Below, in pieces: positions 47,078 through 55,794 of a stretch of DNA of 55,896 nucleotides. A program made the translations under genes and the position numbers. Location of the stretch: NCBI GenBank assembly GCA_903928345.1, contig CAIYQO010000270.1, positions 1 to 55,896 of the forward strand, read 5' to 3'. The notes beneath the pieces are model-generated. The model did no database searches and was not told the origin of the DNA. It worked only from the letters and a program-made list of their open reading frames with translations. Source of the stretch: an uncultured bacterium (GTDB lineage: Bacteria > Armatimonadota > Hebobacteria > CAIYQO01). Within the stretch, counting starts at the first letter, position 1. Every line of letters starts with the position of its first letter.

Positions 47078-47822
47078 CGAGTAGCCCGGTCGTTTCCTGC
47101 CCACTCGCCACCGGGACGCGACGGGGTTGGAAGGCGGGGTGCGTGCCGCCGCGAAAGAGCACGGCATGGCCGGCGCGCACGGGGATGCGTCCCGCGTGCG
47201 GCTCGCGTTCCAGCCGTTCGATGCGGAAACCGTAGCGGTTGAGCAGGCGGAAGACCGCCGACGGCGGGTAACGGCGATCGGGGGAGAAGGTGGACTCCGT
47301 GCCACCGCGGTGCGTCGCCTGTGCGTGGAGCATCAGCACGCCGTCGATGCGGCAGTAGTGCGCCGCCAGCCGCACCAGGGTATCCGGCTGCGCGTTATGC
47401 TCCAGCGGTGTCCAACAGATGATGGCATCGAAACTGCCCGCCAGCCAGTGCCCTTCCTCCAACGTCTCGCGCAGGAGTTCCGGCGGCAGCCCGTGGTCGC
47501 GTTTGGCGGTCGGGCCCGGCGCGATGCCCGCCACGCGCCACCCCTGGCGACGCGCCAGCGCCAGAAAGGCACCGTCGCAACTGTCCAAATCGAGCAGGGC
47601 GCCGCGCGGCACGGCGTTTTCCACGGCGGCCAGCCGGCGCGCCAGCAGCTCCCCGCCCGGCATGGGCAGCGCGCCCTCCTCGTACGTCCCCGCCGGCAGG
47701 CGGAAGACGTAGCGGCAGACGGCACAACGCGCCAGCGTGACGGCGCCGGGCGACGCCGGTGTCGTGGCGACAACTTCGGGCTCCTGTGCCGAGCAGATCG
47801 GGCAGATGCGTTGGGCGCTCAT
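47055..47822 (-). CDS. zinc-ribbon plus methyltransferase-like protein
   Basis: 255 residues. An N-terminal CPIC...CAVC zinc ribbon is followed by a class I SAM-methyltransferase-like Rossmann domain. The nucleotide loop reads LLDLDSCDGAFLALARRQGW instead of the usual D(I/V)G(C/S)GxG, so SAM binding may be weakened. FDAIICWTPLEHN aligns with the fourth strand. Overall this resembles CPBP- or GlcNAc-pathway type MTase-31 proteins with split zinc ribbons. ATG 47822 has GGGGG 10 bases upstream. Longer frames to 48044 cross the pnp terminator. Confidence 0.65.
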   Translation of the reverse strand: MSAQRICPICSAQEPEVVATTPASPGAVTLARCAVCRYVFRLPAGTYEEGALPMPGGELLARRLAAVENAVPRGALLDLDSCDGAFLALARRQGWRVAGIAPGPTAKRDHGLPPELLRETLEEGHWLAGSFDAIICWTPLEHNAQPDTLVRLAAHYCRIDGVLMLHAQATHRGGTESTFSPDRRYPPSAVFRLLNRYGFRIERLEREPHAGRIPVRAGHAVLFRGGTHPAFQPRRVPVASGQETTGLLVTARYIP

Positions 47823-47963
47823 CGTTATACCCCCGGGCGGTCGAGGCGAGCCGCACCTGTACTGTAGGGGTTTTTCAATAGCGGCAACAGAGTAATTTGC
47901 CAACAAAGTGGCGGCTTGTTGCACGTATCTGACAATGTCTGTTTCAGCACACAGTGCTGTTAG

Positions 47964-48000
47964 AAAAGCAGACGCCCCCCGCCGAAGCGGAGGGCGTCTG
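47964..48000 (-). terminator. rho-independent terminator of rpsO-pnp
   Basis: On the minus strand the stem CAGACGCCCTCCGC / GCGGGGGGCGTCTG with a TTCG-type loop runs into a T-rich tail. It lies about 55 bases after the pnp stop, beyond two direct repeats. Confidence 0.75.
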
Positions 48001-48001
48001 T

Positions 48002-48050
48002 GCTTTTTGCTGCGCAAAAACGCAACGCGCTTTTTGCTGCGCAAAAACGC
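48002..48050. repeat. 22-bp direct repeat, two copies beyond pnp
   Basis: The 22-base unit starting GCTTTTTGCTGCGCAAAAAC occurs at 48002-48023 and 48029-48050. Each unit is nearly self-complementary (TTTTTGC / GCAAAAA). They sit between the pnp stop and its terminator. Confidence 0.85.
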
Positions 48051-48053
48051 TGG

Positions 48054-50309
48054 CTAGAAGCGCCGGCGCGGGCGGTGCCCGCCGTCGCTGCTGCCGCCGC
48101 TACCGCCACCGTCACGACGCGGGCCACGGTCGCCGCCGCCTTCGGGGCGCGGACCACGGAACTCACCTTCGGGGCGCGGGGGGCGCGGCGGACGATTGTC
48201 CTCGCTCCCCATTTCGCCGGGCTCGGGCGGGGGCAACATCGCCTTGCGGGTGAGGCGGATCTTGCCGGACGGGTCCTTCTCGATGACCTTCACCACCACC
48301 TCGTCGCCGATGCTGACCACGTCTTCCACGCGGGCGACGCGCTCATGGGCGAGCTGCGAGATGTGGATCATGCCGTCGCGACCCGGGGCGATCTCCACGA
48401 TGGCGCCCACCGGCTTGATGTCGATCACCTTGCCGACGTAGACTTCGCCTTCAACGATGTCGCGCGTGATATCTTCGATGATCCGGCGCGCCAACTGGCC
48501 GGTCTCGCCGTCCGGGGCGGCGATGAAGACGCGTCCGGTCTGCTCGATGTCGATCTTCACGCCCAGGTCGTTCTGGATCTTCTTGATGACCTTGCCGCCG
48601 GGGCCGATCACGTCGCCGATCTTGTCGGGGTGGATTTCCATCACCACCACGCGCGGGGCGTTCGGGCTCAGGTCGGCGCGCGGCGCGGGGATGATTTCGA
48701 GGATCTTCTCGATGATGGTGACGCGGGCTTTGCGGGCGAGTTCGAAGGCTTCGGCCAGCAGCGCACGCGACAACCCGCCGCGCTTCACGTCCATCTGGAT
48801 CGCGGTGATGCCCGTGGTGGTGCCGGTGACCTTGAAGTCCATGTCGCCGGAGCCGTCTTCGACGCCCTGGATGTCGGTGAGGAGCACGGAACGCGTCTCA
48901 TCGCTGACCATCCCGATGGCGATGCCCGCCACCGGCGCCTTGATGGGCACGCCGGCATCCATCAGCGCCAGGGTGCTGCCGCAGGTGCTGGCCATGGAGC
49001 TGGAGCCGTTGGATTCCAGCACTTCGGAGACCAGGCGCAACGTGTAGGGGAAGGAGTCCACGTCGGGGATCACCGGCAACAACGCGCGCTCCGCCAGTGC
49101 CCCGTGGCCGATTTCGCGGCGGCCCGGGCTGCGCATGGGGCGCGTCTCGCCCACGCTGTAGGGCGGGAAGTTGTAGAAGTGCATGTAGCGCTTGTTGTCT
49201 TCCGGTGAGATGGTGTCCAGCGTCTGGCCTTCGCCCATGCCACCCAGCGTGAGGATGGTGAGCGCCTGCGTCTGCCCGCGGGTGAAGAGGCCGCTGCCGT
49301 GCACGCGCGGCAGAATGCTCACTTCCGGGGTGATCTGGCGCAGTTCGTCCGGCTTGCGGCCGTCCGGGCGACGCCCTTCGTCGAGGATCACCGTGCGCAG
49401 CGCTTTTTTCAGTACGCCTTCGATGAGGGAGCGCGCCTGCGCGGCCATCAGCGCGAACTTCTCCGGGAAGCGCGACGCCAACTCGGCCTCGATCTCTTTG
49501 ATCAGGTCGCTGGTAGCGCTCTCGCGCGCCTGCTTGCTCGGGTTCACCAGCGTTTCGCGAATGCGCGCGGCGTATTCGTCGACGGCGGCCACGAAGTCCG
49601 CGTCCTGCACCGGCTCGGTCACGACGACCTTCACGGGATTGATCAGGGCGACCAGCTCGTCCTGCAGTTCGATCATTTGCAGGATGCCGGCCTCGCCGAA
49701 CTCGATGGCGTCGATCATCACGTCTTCAGGCACCTGCTGGGCGCCCGCTTCCATCATGATAACCCCTTCGCGTGTGCCGGCGACCACCAGGTCGAGTTCA
49801 GTCTCGAGCATCTGGGCGAAGGTGGGGTTCAGGATGAACTCCCCATTCACGCGGCCCACGCGCACGGCGCCCACCGGTCCCTGGAAGGGGACGCGGGAGA
49901 TGCTCAAGGCGGCGGAGGCGGCGATGGTGCCCAGGATGTCCGGCTGATTCTCCTGGTCGGCGGAGAGCACGGTGATGATGATCTGGACATCGTTGCGGAA
50001 GTACTTGGGGAAGAGCGGACGAATGGGGCGGTCGGTCATGCGGGCGCTTAGGATCGCGCGCTCACTGGGACGGCCTTCGCGCTTAATGAAGCCGCCGGGA
50101 ATCTTCCCCGCGGCGTACATGCGCTCCTCGAAATCGACGGTCAGCGGGAAGAAGTCCACGCCGACGCGCGGGGAATTCGACATGGTGGCCGCGGCCAGCA
50201 CGACGGTATCCCCATAACGCACCACGACGGCGCCGTCGGCCTGCTTGGCCATACGACCCGTCTCGATGCTCAACACCTTGTCGTTCAAGGTCCGTTGAAC
50301 GGTATGCAT
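48054..50309 (-). CDS. pnp: polyribonucleotide nucleotidyltransferase (PNPase)
   Basis: 751 residues. Phosphorolytic 3'-5' exoribonuclease of RNA decay. Two RNase PH domains (about 1-230 and 310-540), including FFPLTVDFEERMYAAGKIPGGF, the catalytic STCGSTLALMDAG loop and GSGDMDFKVTGT. A KH domain follows at about 555-615 (VIGPGGKVIKKI), then an S1 domain at about 620-690 (GKVIDIKPVGAIVEI). The last 50 residues are an unusual Arg/Gly/Pro-rich tail (PRPEGEFRGPRPEG, GGHRPRRRF), which may help RNA binding. GAGGAG precedes ATG 50309. Lies 107 bases after rpsO, the classic order. Confidence 0.97.
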   Translation of the reverse strand: MHTVQRTLNDKVLSIETGRMAKQADGAVVVRYGDTVVLAAATMSNSPRVGVDFFPLTVDFEERMYAAGKIPGGFIKREGRPSERAILSARMTDRPIRPLFPKYFRNDVQIIITVLSADQENQPDILGTIAASAALSISRVPFQGPVGAVRVGRVNGEFILNPTFAQMLETELDLVVAGTREGVIMMEAGAQQVPEDVMIDAIEFGEAGILQMIELQDELVALINPVKVVVTEPVQDADFVAAVDEYAARIRETLVNPSKQARESATSDLIKEIEAELASRFPEKFALMAAQARSLIEGVLKKALRTVILDEGRRPDGRKPDELRQITPEVSILPRVHGSGLFTRGQTQALTILTLGGMGEGQTLDTISPEDNKRYMHFYNFPPYSVGETRPMRSPGRREIGHGALAERALLPVIPDVDSFPYTLRLVSEVLESNGSSSMASTCGSTLALMDAGVPIKAPVAGIAIGMVSDETRSVLLTDIQGVEDGSGDMDFKVTGTTTGITAIQMDVKRGGLSRALLAEAFELARKARVTIIEKILEIIPAPRADLSPNAPRVVVMEIHPDKIGDVIGPGGKVIKKIQNDLGVKIDIEQTGRVFIAAPDGETGQLARRIIEDITRDIVEGEVYVGKVIDIKPVGAIVEIAPGRDGMIHISQLAHERVARVEDVVSIGDEVVVKVIEKDPSGKIRLTRKAMLPPPEPGEMGSEDNRPPRPPRPEGEFRGPRPEGGGDRGPRRDGGGSGGSSDGGHRPRRRF

Positions 50310-50416
50310 TTGTGTCTCCTCATGAGGGGGCGCTCACGCCCCGAATATGGCAGCCCGCCGCCTTCGGCAAGCGAGGGCGGCTGACGTATCCGCGTGCATC
50401 GGTTCCGGGTGGGAAC

Positions 50417-50686
50417 CTATCGGCGGAGGCCAAGTTTGGCAACCAGCGCACGATAGCGATTGACGTCCGTCTTCATCAGATAATTCAGCAGACGGCGGCG
50501 CTGGCCTACCATCATGAGGAGCCCACGGCGGGAGTGATGGTCCTTCTTGTTCTCCTGTAGATGCGAGGTCAGGTGGCTGATGCGCGCACTCAACAGGGCC
50601 ACCTGAACTTCAGGCGACCCGGTATCACCTTCGTGAGTGCTATGGACCGCAATGATCTGGTCCTTCTTCTCCTTGGCTAACGGCAC
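50417..50686 (-). CDS. rpsO: 30S ribosomal protein S15
   Basis: 89 residues, normal length for S15: [23 protein letters not shown] and [21 protein letters not shown] bind 16S rRNA helix 22. It starts with GTG (50684-50686) following GGAGG by 10 bases. First gene of the rpsO-pnp unit. Confidence 0.97.
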   Translation of the reverse strand: MPLAKEKKDQIIAVHSTHEGDTGSPEVQVALLSARISHLTSHLQENKKDHHSRRGLLMMVGQRRRLLNYLMKTDVNRYRALVAKLGLRR

Positions 50687-50718
50687 GAGTTCTTGTCCTC
50701 CAGTGAATTTACGGCGGC

Positions 50719-50747
50719 ATTATAACACATACCACGTCTGGTGTAAA
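50719..50747 (-). promoter_or_regulatory. rpsO-pnp promoter
   Basis: On the minus strand TTTACA, a 17-base spacer and a perfect TATAAT, about 33 bases upstream of the GTG start. Confidence 0.82.
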
Positions 50748-50919
50748 AGGGGGGTATGCCATGAAATTCGCGCGCGCGAGCTAACGCGTGTCAGGAATGG
50801 ACGACGCGTCCGAGGTGTCACGGCAGGGCGCAAGGCCAAACCGACCCGTTATTCACCCCTCCATGCCGCCGCTGCCCCATGCTCCCCGCGGGAACGTGGC
50901 ACGCGGGCGGTAAATCCGC

Positions 50920-50925
50920 TATAAT
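50920..50925 (+). promoter_or_regulatory. -10 box candidate for gatB
   Basis: A perfect TATAAT lies 33 bases before the gatB start; the -35 region (TGGCAC at 50897-50902, 17-base spacing) is a weak match. Confidence 0.45.
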
Positions 50926-50958
50926 TAGCGGCGACTATCTGCAAAGGGTTGAGGTGGC

Positions 50959-52404
50959 ATGGCGGATTACGAGCTGATTGTCGGATTTGAAGTGCACGCC
51001 GAGTTGGCGACGGCGACGAAGATCTTCTGCGGGTGCAGCACGGAGCCCGGCGCGCCGGCGAACACCCACACCTGTCCCGTCTGCCTGGGGCTGCCCGGGG
51101 TGCTGCCGGTGCTCAACGGCGCCGCGCTGGAGCACGCGGTGCGCGTGGCGCTGGCGTGCCACTGCGGGATCTCCTCGCCCTCCATCTTCGAGCGGAAGAA
51201 CTACTACTATCCCGACCTGCCGAAGAACTACCAGGTGTCGCAGAAGCGCGCCCCCTTCGGCGTAGACGGCTGGTTCGACCTGGAAGTCGACGGCACGGTG
51301 AAGCGCATCAGCATCGTCGACATCCATCTGGAGGAAGACGCCGGCAAGCTGGTGCATCCCGAGGAGCGCAGCGCGGCGGGGTACAGCCTGGTGGACTTCA
51401 ACCGCGCCGGCGTGCCGCTGCTGGAGGTCGTCTCCGGCCCGGATCTGCGCAGCGTGGCCGAAGCGGAGGCGTACATGACCGCCATGCGCCGGTTGCTGCA
51501 GTATCTCGGCGCCTCGGACGCGCGCATGGAACTGGGGCAGATTCGCTTCGAGGCCAACATCTCCGTGCGTCCCGTGGGCACCGAGACGCTGGGCAAGCGC
51601 GTGGAGATCAAAAACCTGAACTCCTTCCGCACCGTCACCCGCGCCATCGAGTATGAGATGGCGCGGCAGATCGACCTGTACGAACGCGGCGGCGCGGTGG
51701 CGCAGGAGACGCGCCTGTGGGACGACGCGCGCGGCGAGACGCAGGCGATGCGCAGCAAAGAGGAGTCGCACGACTACCGCTACTTCCCCGAGCCCGACCT
51801 GGTGCCGATGGTCTTTACCGATGCTTACCTGGCCGACCTGGCCGCAAAGCTACCCGAGTTGCCCGCCGCCCGTCGCACGCGCTTCATCGAGGCCTTCGGG
51901 CTGCCCGAATACGACGCCGCCATCCTCACCGGCGAGAAGACCATCGCCGACTTCGTGGACGCCGCGGTGGCGCTGGGCGCCAACCCGAAGACGGTTTCCA
52001 ACTGGATCATGGGCGAGGCGCTGCGCCTGTTGAACGAGAAAGGCCTCGCGCCCGACGCGTTGCCCATCACCCCGCGGGCGCTGGCCGACCTCATCGCACT
52101 GGTGGACGACGGGAAGATCAACGCCAACCAGGCGAAGCAGGTCTTCGCGGAGATGTTCGACAGCGGCGCGGCGCCGGAGGAGATCGTGAAAGCACGCGGC
52201 TTCGCGCAGATCTCCGACGTGAGCGCGCTGGCGGCTATCGTCGACGCCGTGGTGGCCGCCAACCCCGACGCCGCCGCCAAATACACCGCCGGTGACGACA
52301 AGCCCCTCGGCTTCCTGGTCGGCCAGGTGATGAAACAGTCCCGCGGCCAGGCCAACGCGCCGGTCGTGAACGCGCTGATACGGAAGAAGCTGCGGGGAGA
52401 ATGA
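50959..52404 (+). CDS. gatB: aspartyl/glutamyl-tRNA amidotransferase subunit B
   Basis: 481 residues. Phosphorylates and amidates mischarged Glu-tRNA(Gln) or Asp-tRNA(Asn) within GatCAB. N-terminal VGFEVHAELATATKIFCGC, the zinc cysteines 24, 26, 39 and 42, YYYPDLPKNYQVSQ, and HLEEDAGKLVH with SLVDFNRAGVPLLEVVS are all GatB hallmarks. The C-terminal helical tail domain ends VGQVMKQSRGQANAPVVNALIRKKL. GAGGTGG precedes ATG 50959. GatA and GatC are not in the window. Its stop overlaps the next gene's start as ATGA. Confidence 0.97.
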   Translation: MADYELIVGFEVHAELATATKIFCGCSTEPGAPANTHTCPVCLGLPGVLPVLNGAALEHAVRVALACHCGISSPSIFERKNYYYPDLPKNYQVSQKRAPFGVDGWFDLEVDGTVKRISIVDIHLEEDAGKLVHPEERSAAGYSLVDFNRAGVPLLEVVSGPDLRSVAEAEAYMTAMRRLLQYLGASDARMELGQIRFEANISVRPVGTETLGKRVEIKNLNSFRTVTRAIEYEMARQIDLYERGGAVAQETRLWDDARGETQAMRSKEESHDYRYFPEPDLVPMVFTDAYLADLAAKLPELPAARRTRFIEAFGLPEYDAAILTGEKTIADFVDAAVALGANPKTVSNWIMGEALRLLNEKGLAPDALPITPRALADLIALVDDGKINANQAKQVFAEMFDSGAAPEEIVKARGFAQISDVSALAAIVDAVVAANPDAAAKYTAGDDKPLGFLVGQVMKQSRGQANAPVVNALIRKKLRGE

Positions 52405-53327
52405 AAGCGTTAATAATGAACTGGGAATTATCGGATTTTAAATACAGGCGAGATTCCAATAAGATGCTTCGGCAGCTTGATGTTGAACTACGTGAAGCCT
52501 ATATGTCTGCGGCTAACAGAGGGATACTTAACTCGAGCATCTTTAATGGTAATGTAGTTAATATCATAGCTGCAGCATTGAACGAGATATTGACTTTGCG
52601 AATACAATATGATTTTGAAGTCTACGCTCTATCGAATACACCTATCACGCGTGCAGATACAGAAATATTTTACGAACGGATTACTTCTGCATTAGAAGCG
52701 TTATCACAACATGCTATTCCTTCGAAAATCAATAACCTACGACGGAATGCCCGTCCAGAATTCCTCTGCATTGAAGATGATATACAAAAGAGGACGAATG
52801 TGGTACAAGCACGTATTCAAGGTATAATATGGGAGAAGGTGCTTGAAAATGAGTTAACATCATACGGTAAAATTCCTTCTCTGCCAGATATTTCATTCGA
52901 TTTCATTAATGATCAATTATTTCGCCAGCGTGTTAATAGTGAACTTGATGAATTAACAGACAATATAAAAAATTGCAACAAACGATCTGTTGTCGAGAGA
53001 TGCGGCTCTATAGCCGAAACTGTACTACTCGACTTAATGTTATCAGATGAGCAGAGAGCCCTCTCTTCAACAATAAAGACTAGCAAGCCAATCAGGCGTT
53101 GGGGGCTTGATGACTTATCGAATGTCGCACTTAACCTACAACTCATCAACAATGAATGTTATCAGTTAATCGAATTACTTCGTAGTTACCGAAATACAAT
53201 TCATCCAGGTCAGGAATTACGAACAGGGATATCCGTTACAATAGAGCAAGCAATCATTTCAACTCAAGCTCTTATTATTCTTATCCGTGCTCTCTCACCG
53301 GTTTCCGACTTAAGCGGTCGGGTATGA
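52401..53327 (+). CDS. AT-rich HEPN-like protein coupled to gatB
   Basis: 308 residues, mostly alpha-helical, no signal peptide. Near the C-terminus LLRSYRNTIHPGQELR contains an R-x6-H motif (Arg261, His268) in a helical setting, as in HEPN RNase domains of defence and toxin systems. The preceding LINNECYQLIEL and following TIEQAIISTQALIIL helices fit a HEPN bundle. Strongly AT-rich between GC-rich gatB and pfp, so probably acquired. The start ATG overlaps the gatB stop by 4 bases. The N-terminal 200 residues are unassigned. Possible RNA-targeting effector; not proven. Confidence 0.6.
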   Translation: MKALIMNWELSDFKYRRDSNKMLRQLDVELREAYMSAANRGILNSSIFNGNVVNIIAAALNEILTLRIQYDFEVYALSNTPITRADTEIFYERITSALEALSQHAIPSKINNLRRNARPEFLCIEDDIQKRTNVVQARIQGIIWEKVLENELTSYGKIPSLPDISFDFINDQLFRQRVNSELDELTDNIKNCNKRSVVERCGSIAETVLLDLMLSDEQRALSSTIKTSKPIRRWGLDDLSNVALNLQLINNECYQLIELLRSYRNTIHPGQELRTGISVTIEQAIISTQALIILIRALSPVSDLSGRV

Positions 53328-53442
53328 CTTTGTTAATACTCGAACTAGGGAACCAGCCATCTAGCTGCCTATCTGTAGTCGTGTCATCGCCCATCCTGTT
53401 CCCGGTTCCCCGTTCCCTGTTCCCTCCGCACGCGGAATCGCG

Positions 53443-53448
53443 TATAAT
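53443..53448 (+). promoter_or_regulatory. -10 box candidate for pfp
   Basis: TATAAT, 57 bases before the start codon; no good -35 box. Confidence 0.4.
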
Positions 53449-53505
53449 AAGCCCGTTTTGCGCCGCTGGCGCGACCGTACCACTTATCACAGAGAGGACA
53501 TCCCC

Positions 53506-55173
53506 ATGAGTTCGCATATCTCCGCGTTGCAGCAGGCCCGGTTGGGCTATACGCCGAAGTTGCCGAAGGCACTGCGCGGCGGATCGGTCGGCGTCGAGTT
53601 CGGCGCCGCGACGGCCCCGGCCAGCCATCAGGAGGAGATTCAGGCGCTCTTCCCGCTCACCTACGGGCAGCCTCTCGTCACCATCACCGCGGGCGGCAAC
53701 CTTCCGGCCGGGCCGCTCAAGGTGGGCGTGGTGCTCTCCGGCGGGCAGGCGCCGGGCGGGCACAACGTGATCGCCGGCCTCTTCGACGCGCTGAAGGCCG
53801 CCAATCCCGACACCCGGCTGTATGGCTTCCTCAAAGGCCCCGGCGGGGTTATCAAGGGCAAGTACCAGGAGCTGACCGCGGAGATCATCGACGCCTACCG
53901 CAACACCGGCGGCTTCAACATGATCATGAGCGGCCGCGATAAGATCGAAAAGCCCGCCGACCTGGCCGCCTGCAAGGCGAACCTGGAAGCGATGGGGCTG
54001 GACGGCTTGGTCATCATCGGCGGCGACGACAGCAACACCAACGCCGCCGTGCTGGCCGAATACCTGCAGCGCGAAGGGTGCAAAACGCGCGTCATCGGGG
54101 TGCCCAAGACGATCGACGGCGACATGAAGAACGACTACATCGAAGCCTCCTTCGGCTTCGACACCGCGGCACGCACCTACGCCGAACTCATCGGCAACAT
54201 CTGTCGCGACGCGCAATCCGCCGTGAAGTACTGGCACTTCGTGCGCCTGATGGGCCGCGCCGCCAGCCACGTGGCATTGGAGTGCGCGCTGCAAACGCAA
54301 CCGAACATCACCCTCATCTCCGAGGAGATTCAGGCGAAGGGCATCACGCTGGGCGAGATCGTCGACGGCATCGTGCAAATCATCGTCGACCGCGCCGCCG
54401 CGGGCCGCAACTACGGCATCCTGCTGGTGCCCGAAGGCCTGCCGGAATTCATCTCCGACATCAAAACGATGATCGAGGAGCTGAGCACCATCCTGGGCAC
54501 GGAAGAGGAATACCTGCGCGGGCTGGCCGACCACAGCGAGCGCGTGCAGTACCTGGAGAGCCAACTCGGCGACCACAGCGCGCGCGTCTATGGCTCGCTG
54601 CCGGCGGACATCCAGGAAGTGCTGCTGCGCCGCGACAGCCACGGCAACGTGCCGCTGTCGCAGGTAGAGACGGAGCGGTTGCTCATCGATCTGGTCAGCG
54701 ATAAGCTGCGCCTGCTGCAGAGCCACGGGCAAGCGGAGGCGGTGAAGTTCAGCCCACTCGGTCACTTCTTCGGTTATGAAGGCCGCTGCGCGTATCCGTC
54801 CAACTTCGACGCGGACTACTGCTACTCCCTCGGCTACGCCGCCGCACAACTCGTGCGCGCTGGCGTCACCGGCTACACCGCCAACGTGCGCAACCTCACC
54901 CGCAACAGCGACGAGTGGCTGGCGGGCGGCGTGCCCGTGACGATGATGCTCAACATGGAGATGCGTAAAGGCAAGCCGACGCCGGTGATTAAAAAGGCGC
55001 TGGTGGAGCTAGACAGCGAGCCGTTCAAGTTCTTCGCCGCCAACCGCGAGAGCTGGGGCGTCGAGGATGCCTACATCTTCCCCGGCCCCATCCAATACTT
55101 CGGCCCCGCCGCCGTCTGCGACGCCCCGACCGTGACGCTGGCGCTGGAAAAGGGTGTGAAGGTGCAGGCGTAA
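53506..55173 (+). CDS. diphosphate--fructose-6-phosphate 1-phosphotransferase
   Basis: 555 residues, the long PPi-dependent PFK type. Substrate loop LSGGQAPGGHNVIAGL, IIGGDDSNTNAAVLAEYL with Asp in place of the Gly found in ATP-PFK (the PPi signature), catalytic PKTIDGDMKNDYIEASFGFDTA, and the MGRAASHVALE loop. Uses PPi to form fructose-1,6-bisphosphate reversibly. ATG 53506 has AGAGAGGA upstream; a longer frame to 53458 lacks a ribosome-binding site. Followed by a terminator. Confidence 0.92.
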   Translation: MSSHISALQQARLGYTPKLPKALRGGSVGVEFGAATAPASHQEEIQALFPLTYGQPLVTITAGGNLPAGPLKVGVVLSGGQAPGGHNVIAGLFDALKAANPDTRLYGFLKGPGGVIKGKYQELTAEIIDAYRNTGGFNMIMSGRDKIEKPADLAACKANLEAMGLDGLVIIGGDDSNTNAAVLAEYLQREGCKTRVIGVPKTIDGDMKNDYIEASFGFDTAARTYAELIGNICRDAQSAVKYWHFVRLMGRAASHVALECALQTQPNITLISEEIQAKGITLGEIVDGIVQIIVDRAAAGRNYGILLVPEGLPEFISDIKTMIEELSTILGTEEEYLRGLADHSERVQYLESQLGDHSARVYGSLPADIQEVLLRRDSHGNVPLSQVETERLLIDLVSDKLRLLQSHGQAEAVKFSPLGHFFGYEGRCAYPSNFDADYCYSLGYAAAQLVRAGVTGYTANVRNLTRNSDEWLAGGVPVTMMLNMEMRKGKPTPVIKKALVELDSEPFKFFAANRESWGVEDAYIFPGPIQYFGPAAVCDAPTVTLALEKGVKVQA

Positions 55174-55200
55174 GAATTGCGCCGCATCGCGAAGACCGCA

Positions 55201-55236
55201 CCGCCCGGGGTTGCATCGGCTGCCCCGGGCGGTTTT
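55201..55236 (+). terminator. rho-independent terminator of the PPi-PFK gene
   Basis: Stem CCGCCCGGGG / CCCCGGGCGG across a 12-base loop, followed by four T residues. Confidence 0.82.
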
Positions 55237-55269
55237 CGTGAGCATGAAGGGTTCGTGTTCGTTCTTTTT

Positions 55270-55349
55270 AGCCCGAAGGGCTCGAATTCGTCAGCCTGGG
55301 GCAACGCCCCAGGTTCGGAGGCAGACAAGCGTCCGAGCCCTGAAAGGGC
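55270..55349. repeat. cluster of three REP-like palindromes beside the transposase gene
   Basis: AGCCCGAAGGGCT (55270-55282), CCTGGGGCAACGCCCCAGG (55295-55313) and GCCCTGAAAGGGC (55337-55349) are short hairpins lying directly beyond the 3' end of the IS200-like gene. This is the usual setting of REP/BIME elements with their RAYT transposase. Confidence 0.75.
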
Positions 55350-55359
55350 GGAATTCCCG

Positions 55360-55794
55360 TTAATCCCATAAATACCGTTCATCGAATTTGATGCCATTTT
55401 CCTGAAAAAGCGTTCGCAACTCGTCCTGGAAAGACACCGTGCGGTGGTGTTCCCGCTGGTTGGCGATGTAGCGAATCACCGCATGGCGGTCACCCTCACT
55501 CACGGCGTAAGCACCGTACCCCGTCTGCCAGTAGAAATCCGCATACTCGGGTCCCTTTTCCTTGATCCACTTAGACGAACTCTTCTTCACCGCTTCGATC
55601 ACTTCCGCAAGGGTGTGGGTTTTCGATAAAGTGAAGAAGACATGCGCATGATCCGGTTCGGTGTTCGTAATAATCGATGGAGAATCCCAGGCTTGGAGAA
55701 TGCCGACGAGGTAACCGTGCAGTTCGTCGCGGATATCGTCGTGGATCAGAGAGCGGCGGTATTTTGTGCTGAATATCAGGGTGGACTTTCGCAC
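55360..55794 (-). CDS. IS200-like / REP-associated tyrosine transposase (RAYT type)
   Basis: About 144 residues of the HUH Y1 transposase family: LIFSTKYRRSLIHDD at the N-terminus, PDHAHVFFTL (HxH, the HUH metal site), and FYWQTGYGAYAVSEGDRHAVIRYIANQREHHR with the catalytic Tyr region. The C-terminus is FQDELRTLFQENGIKFDERYLW. GTG 55794 has AGGAAG 12 bases upstream and lies inside the terminal repeat; the frame also runs to GTG 55848 through repeat sequence only. The natural first residues may have been replaced. The adjacent palindromes support REP mobilisation over a full IS. Confidence 0.85.
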   Translation of the reverse strand: MRKSTLIFSTKYRRSLIHDDIRDELHGYLVGILQAWDSPSIITNTEPDHAHVFFTLSKTHTLAEVIEAVKKSSSKWIKEKGPEYADFYWQTGYGAYAVSEGDRHAVIRYIANQREHHRTVSFQDELRTLFQENGIKFDERYLWD

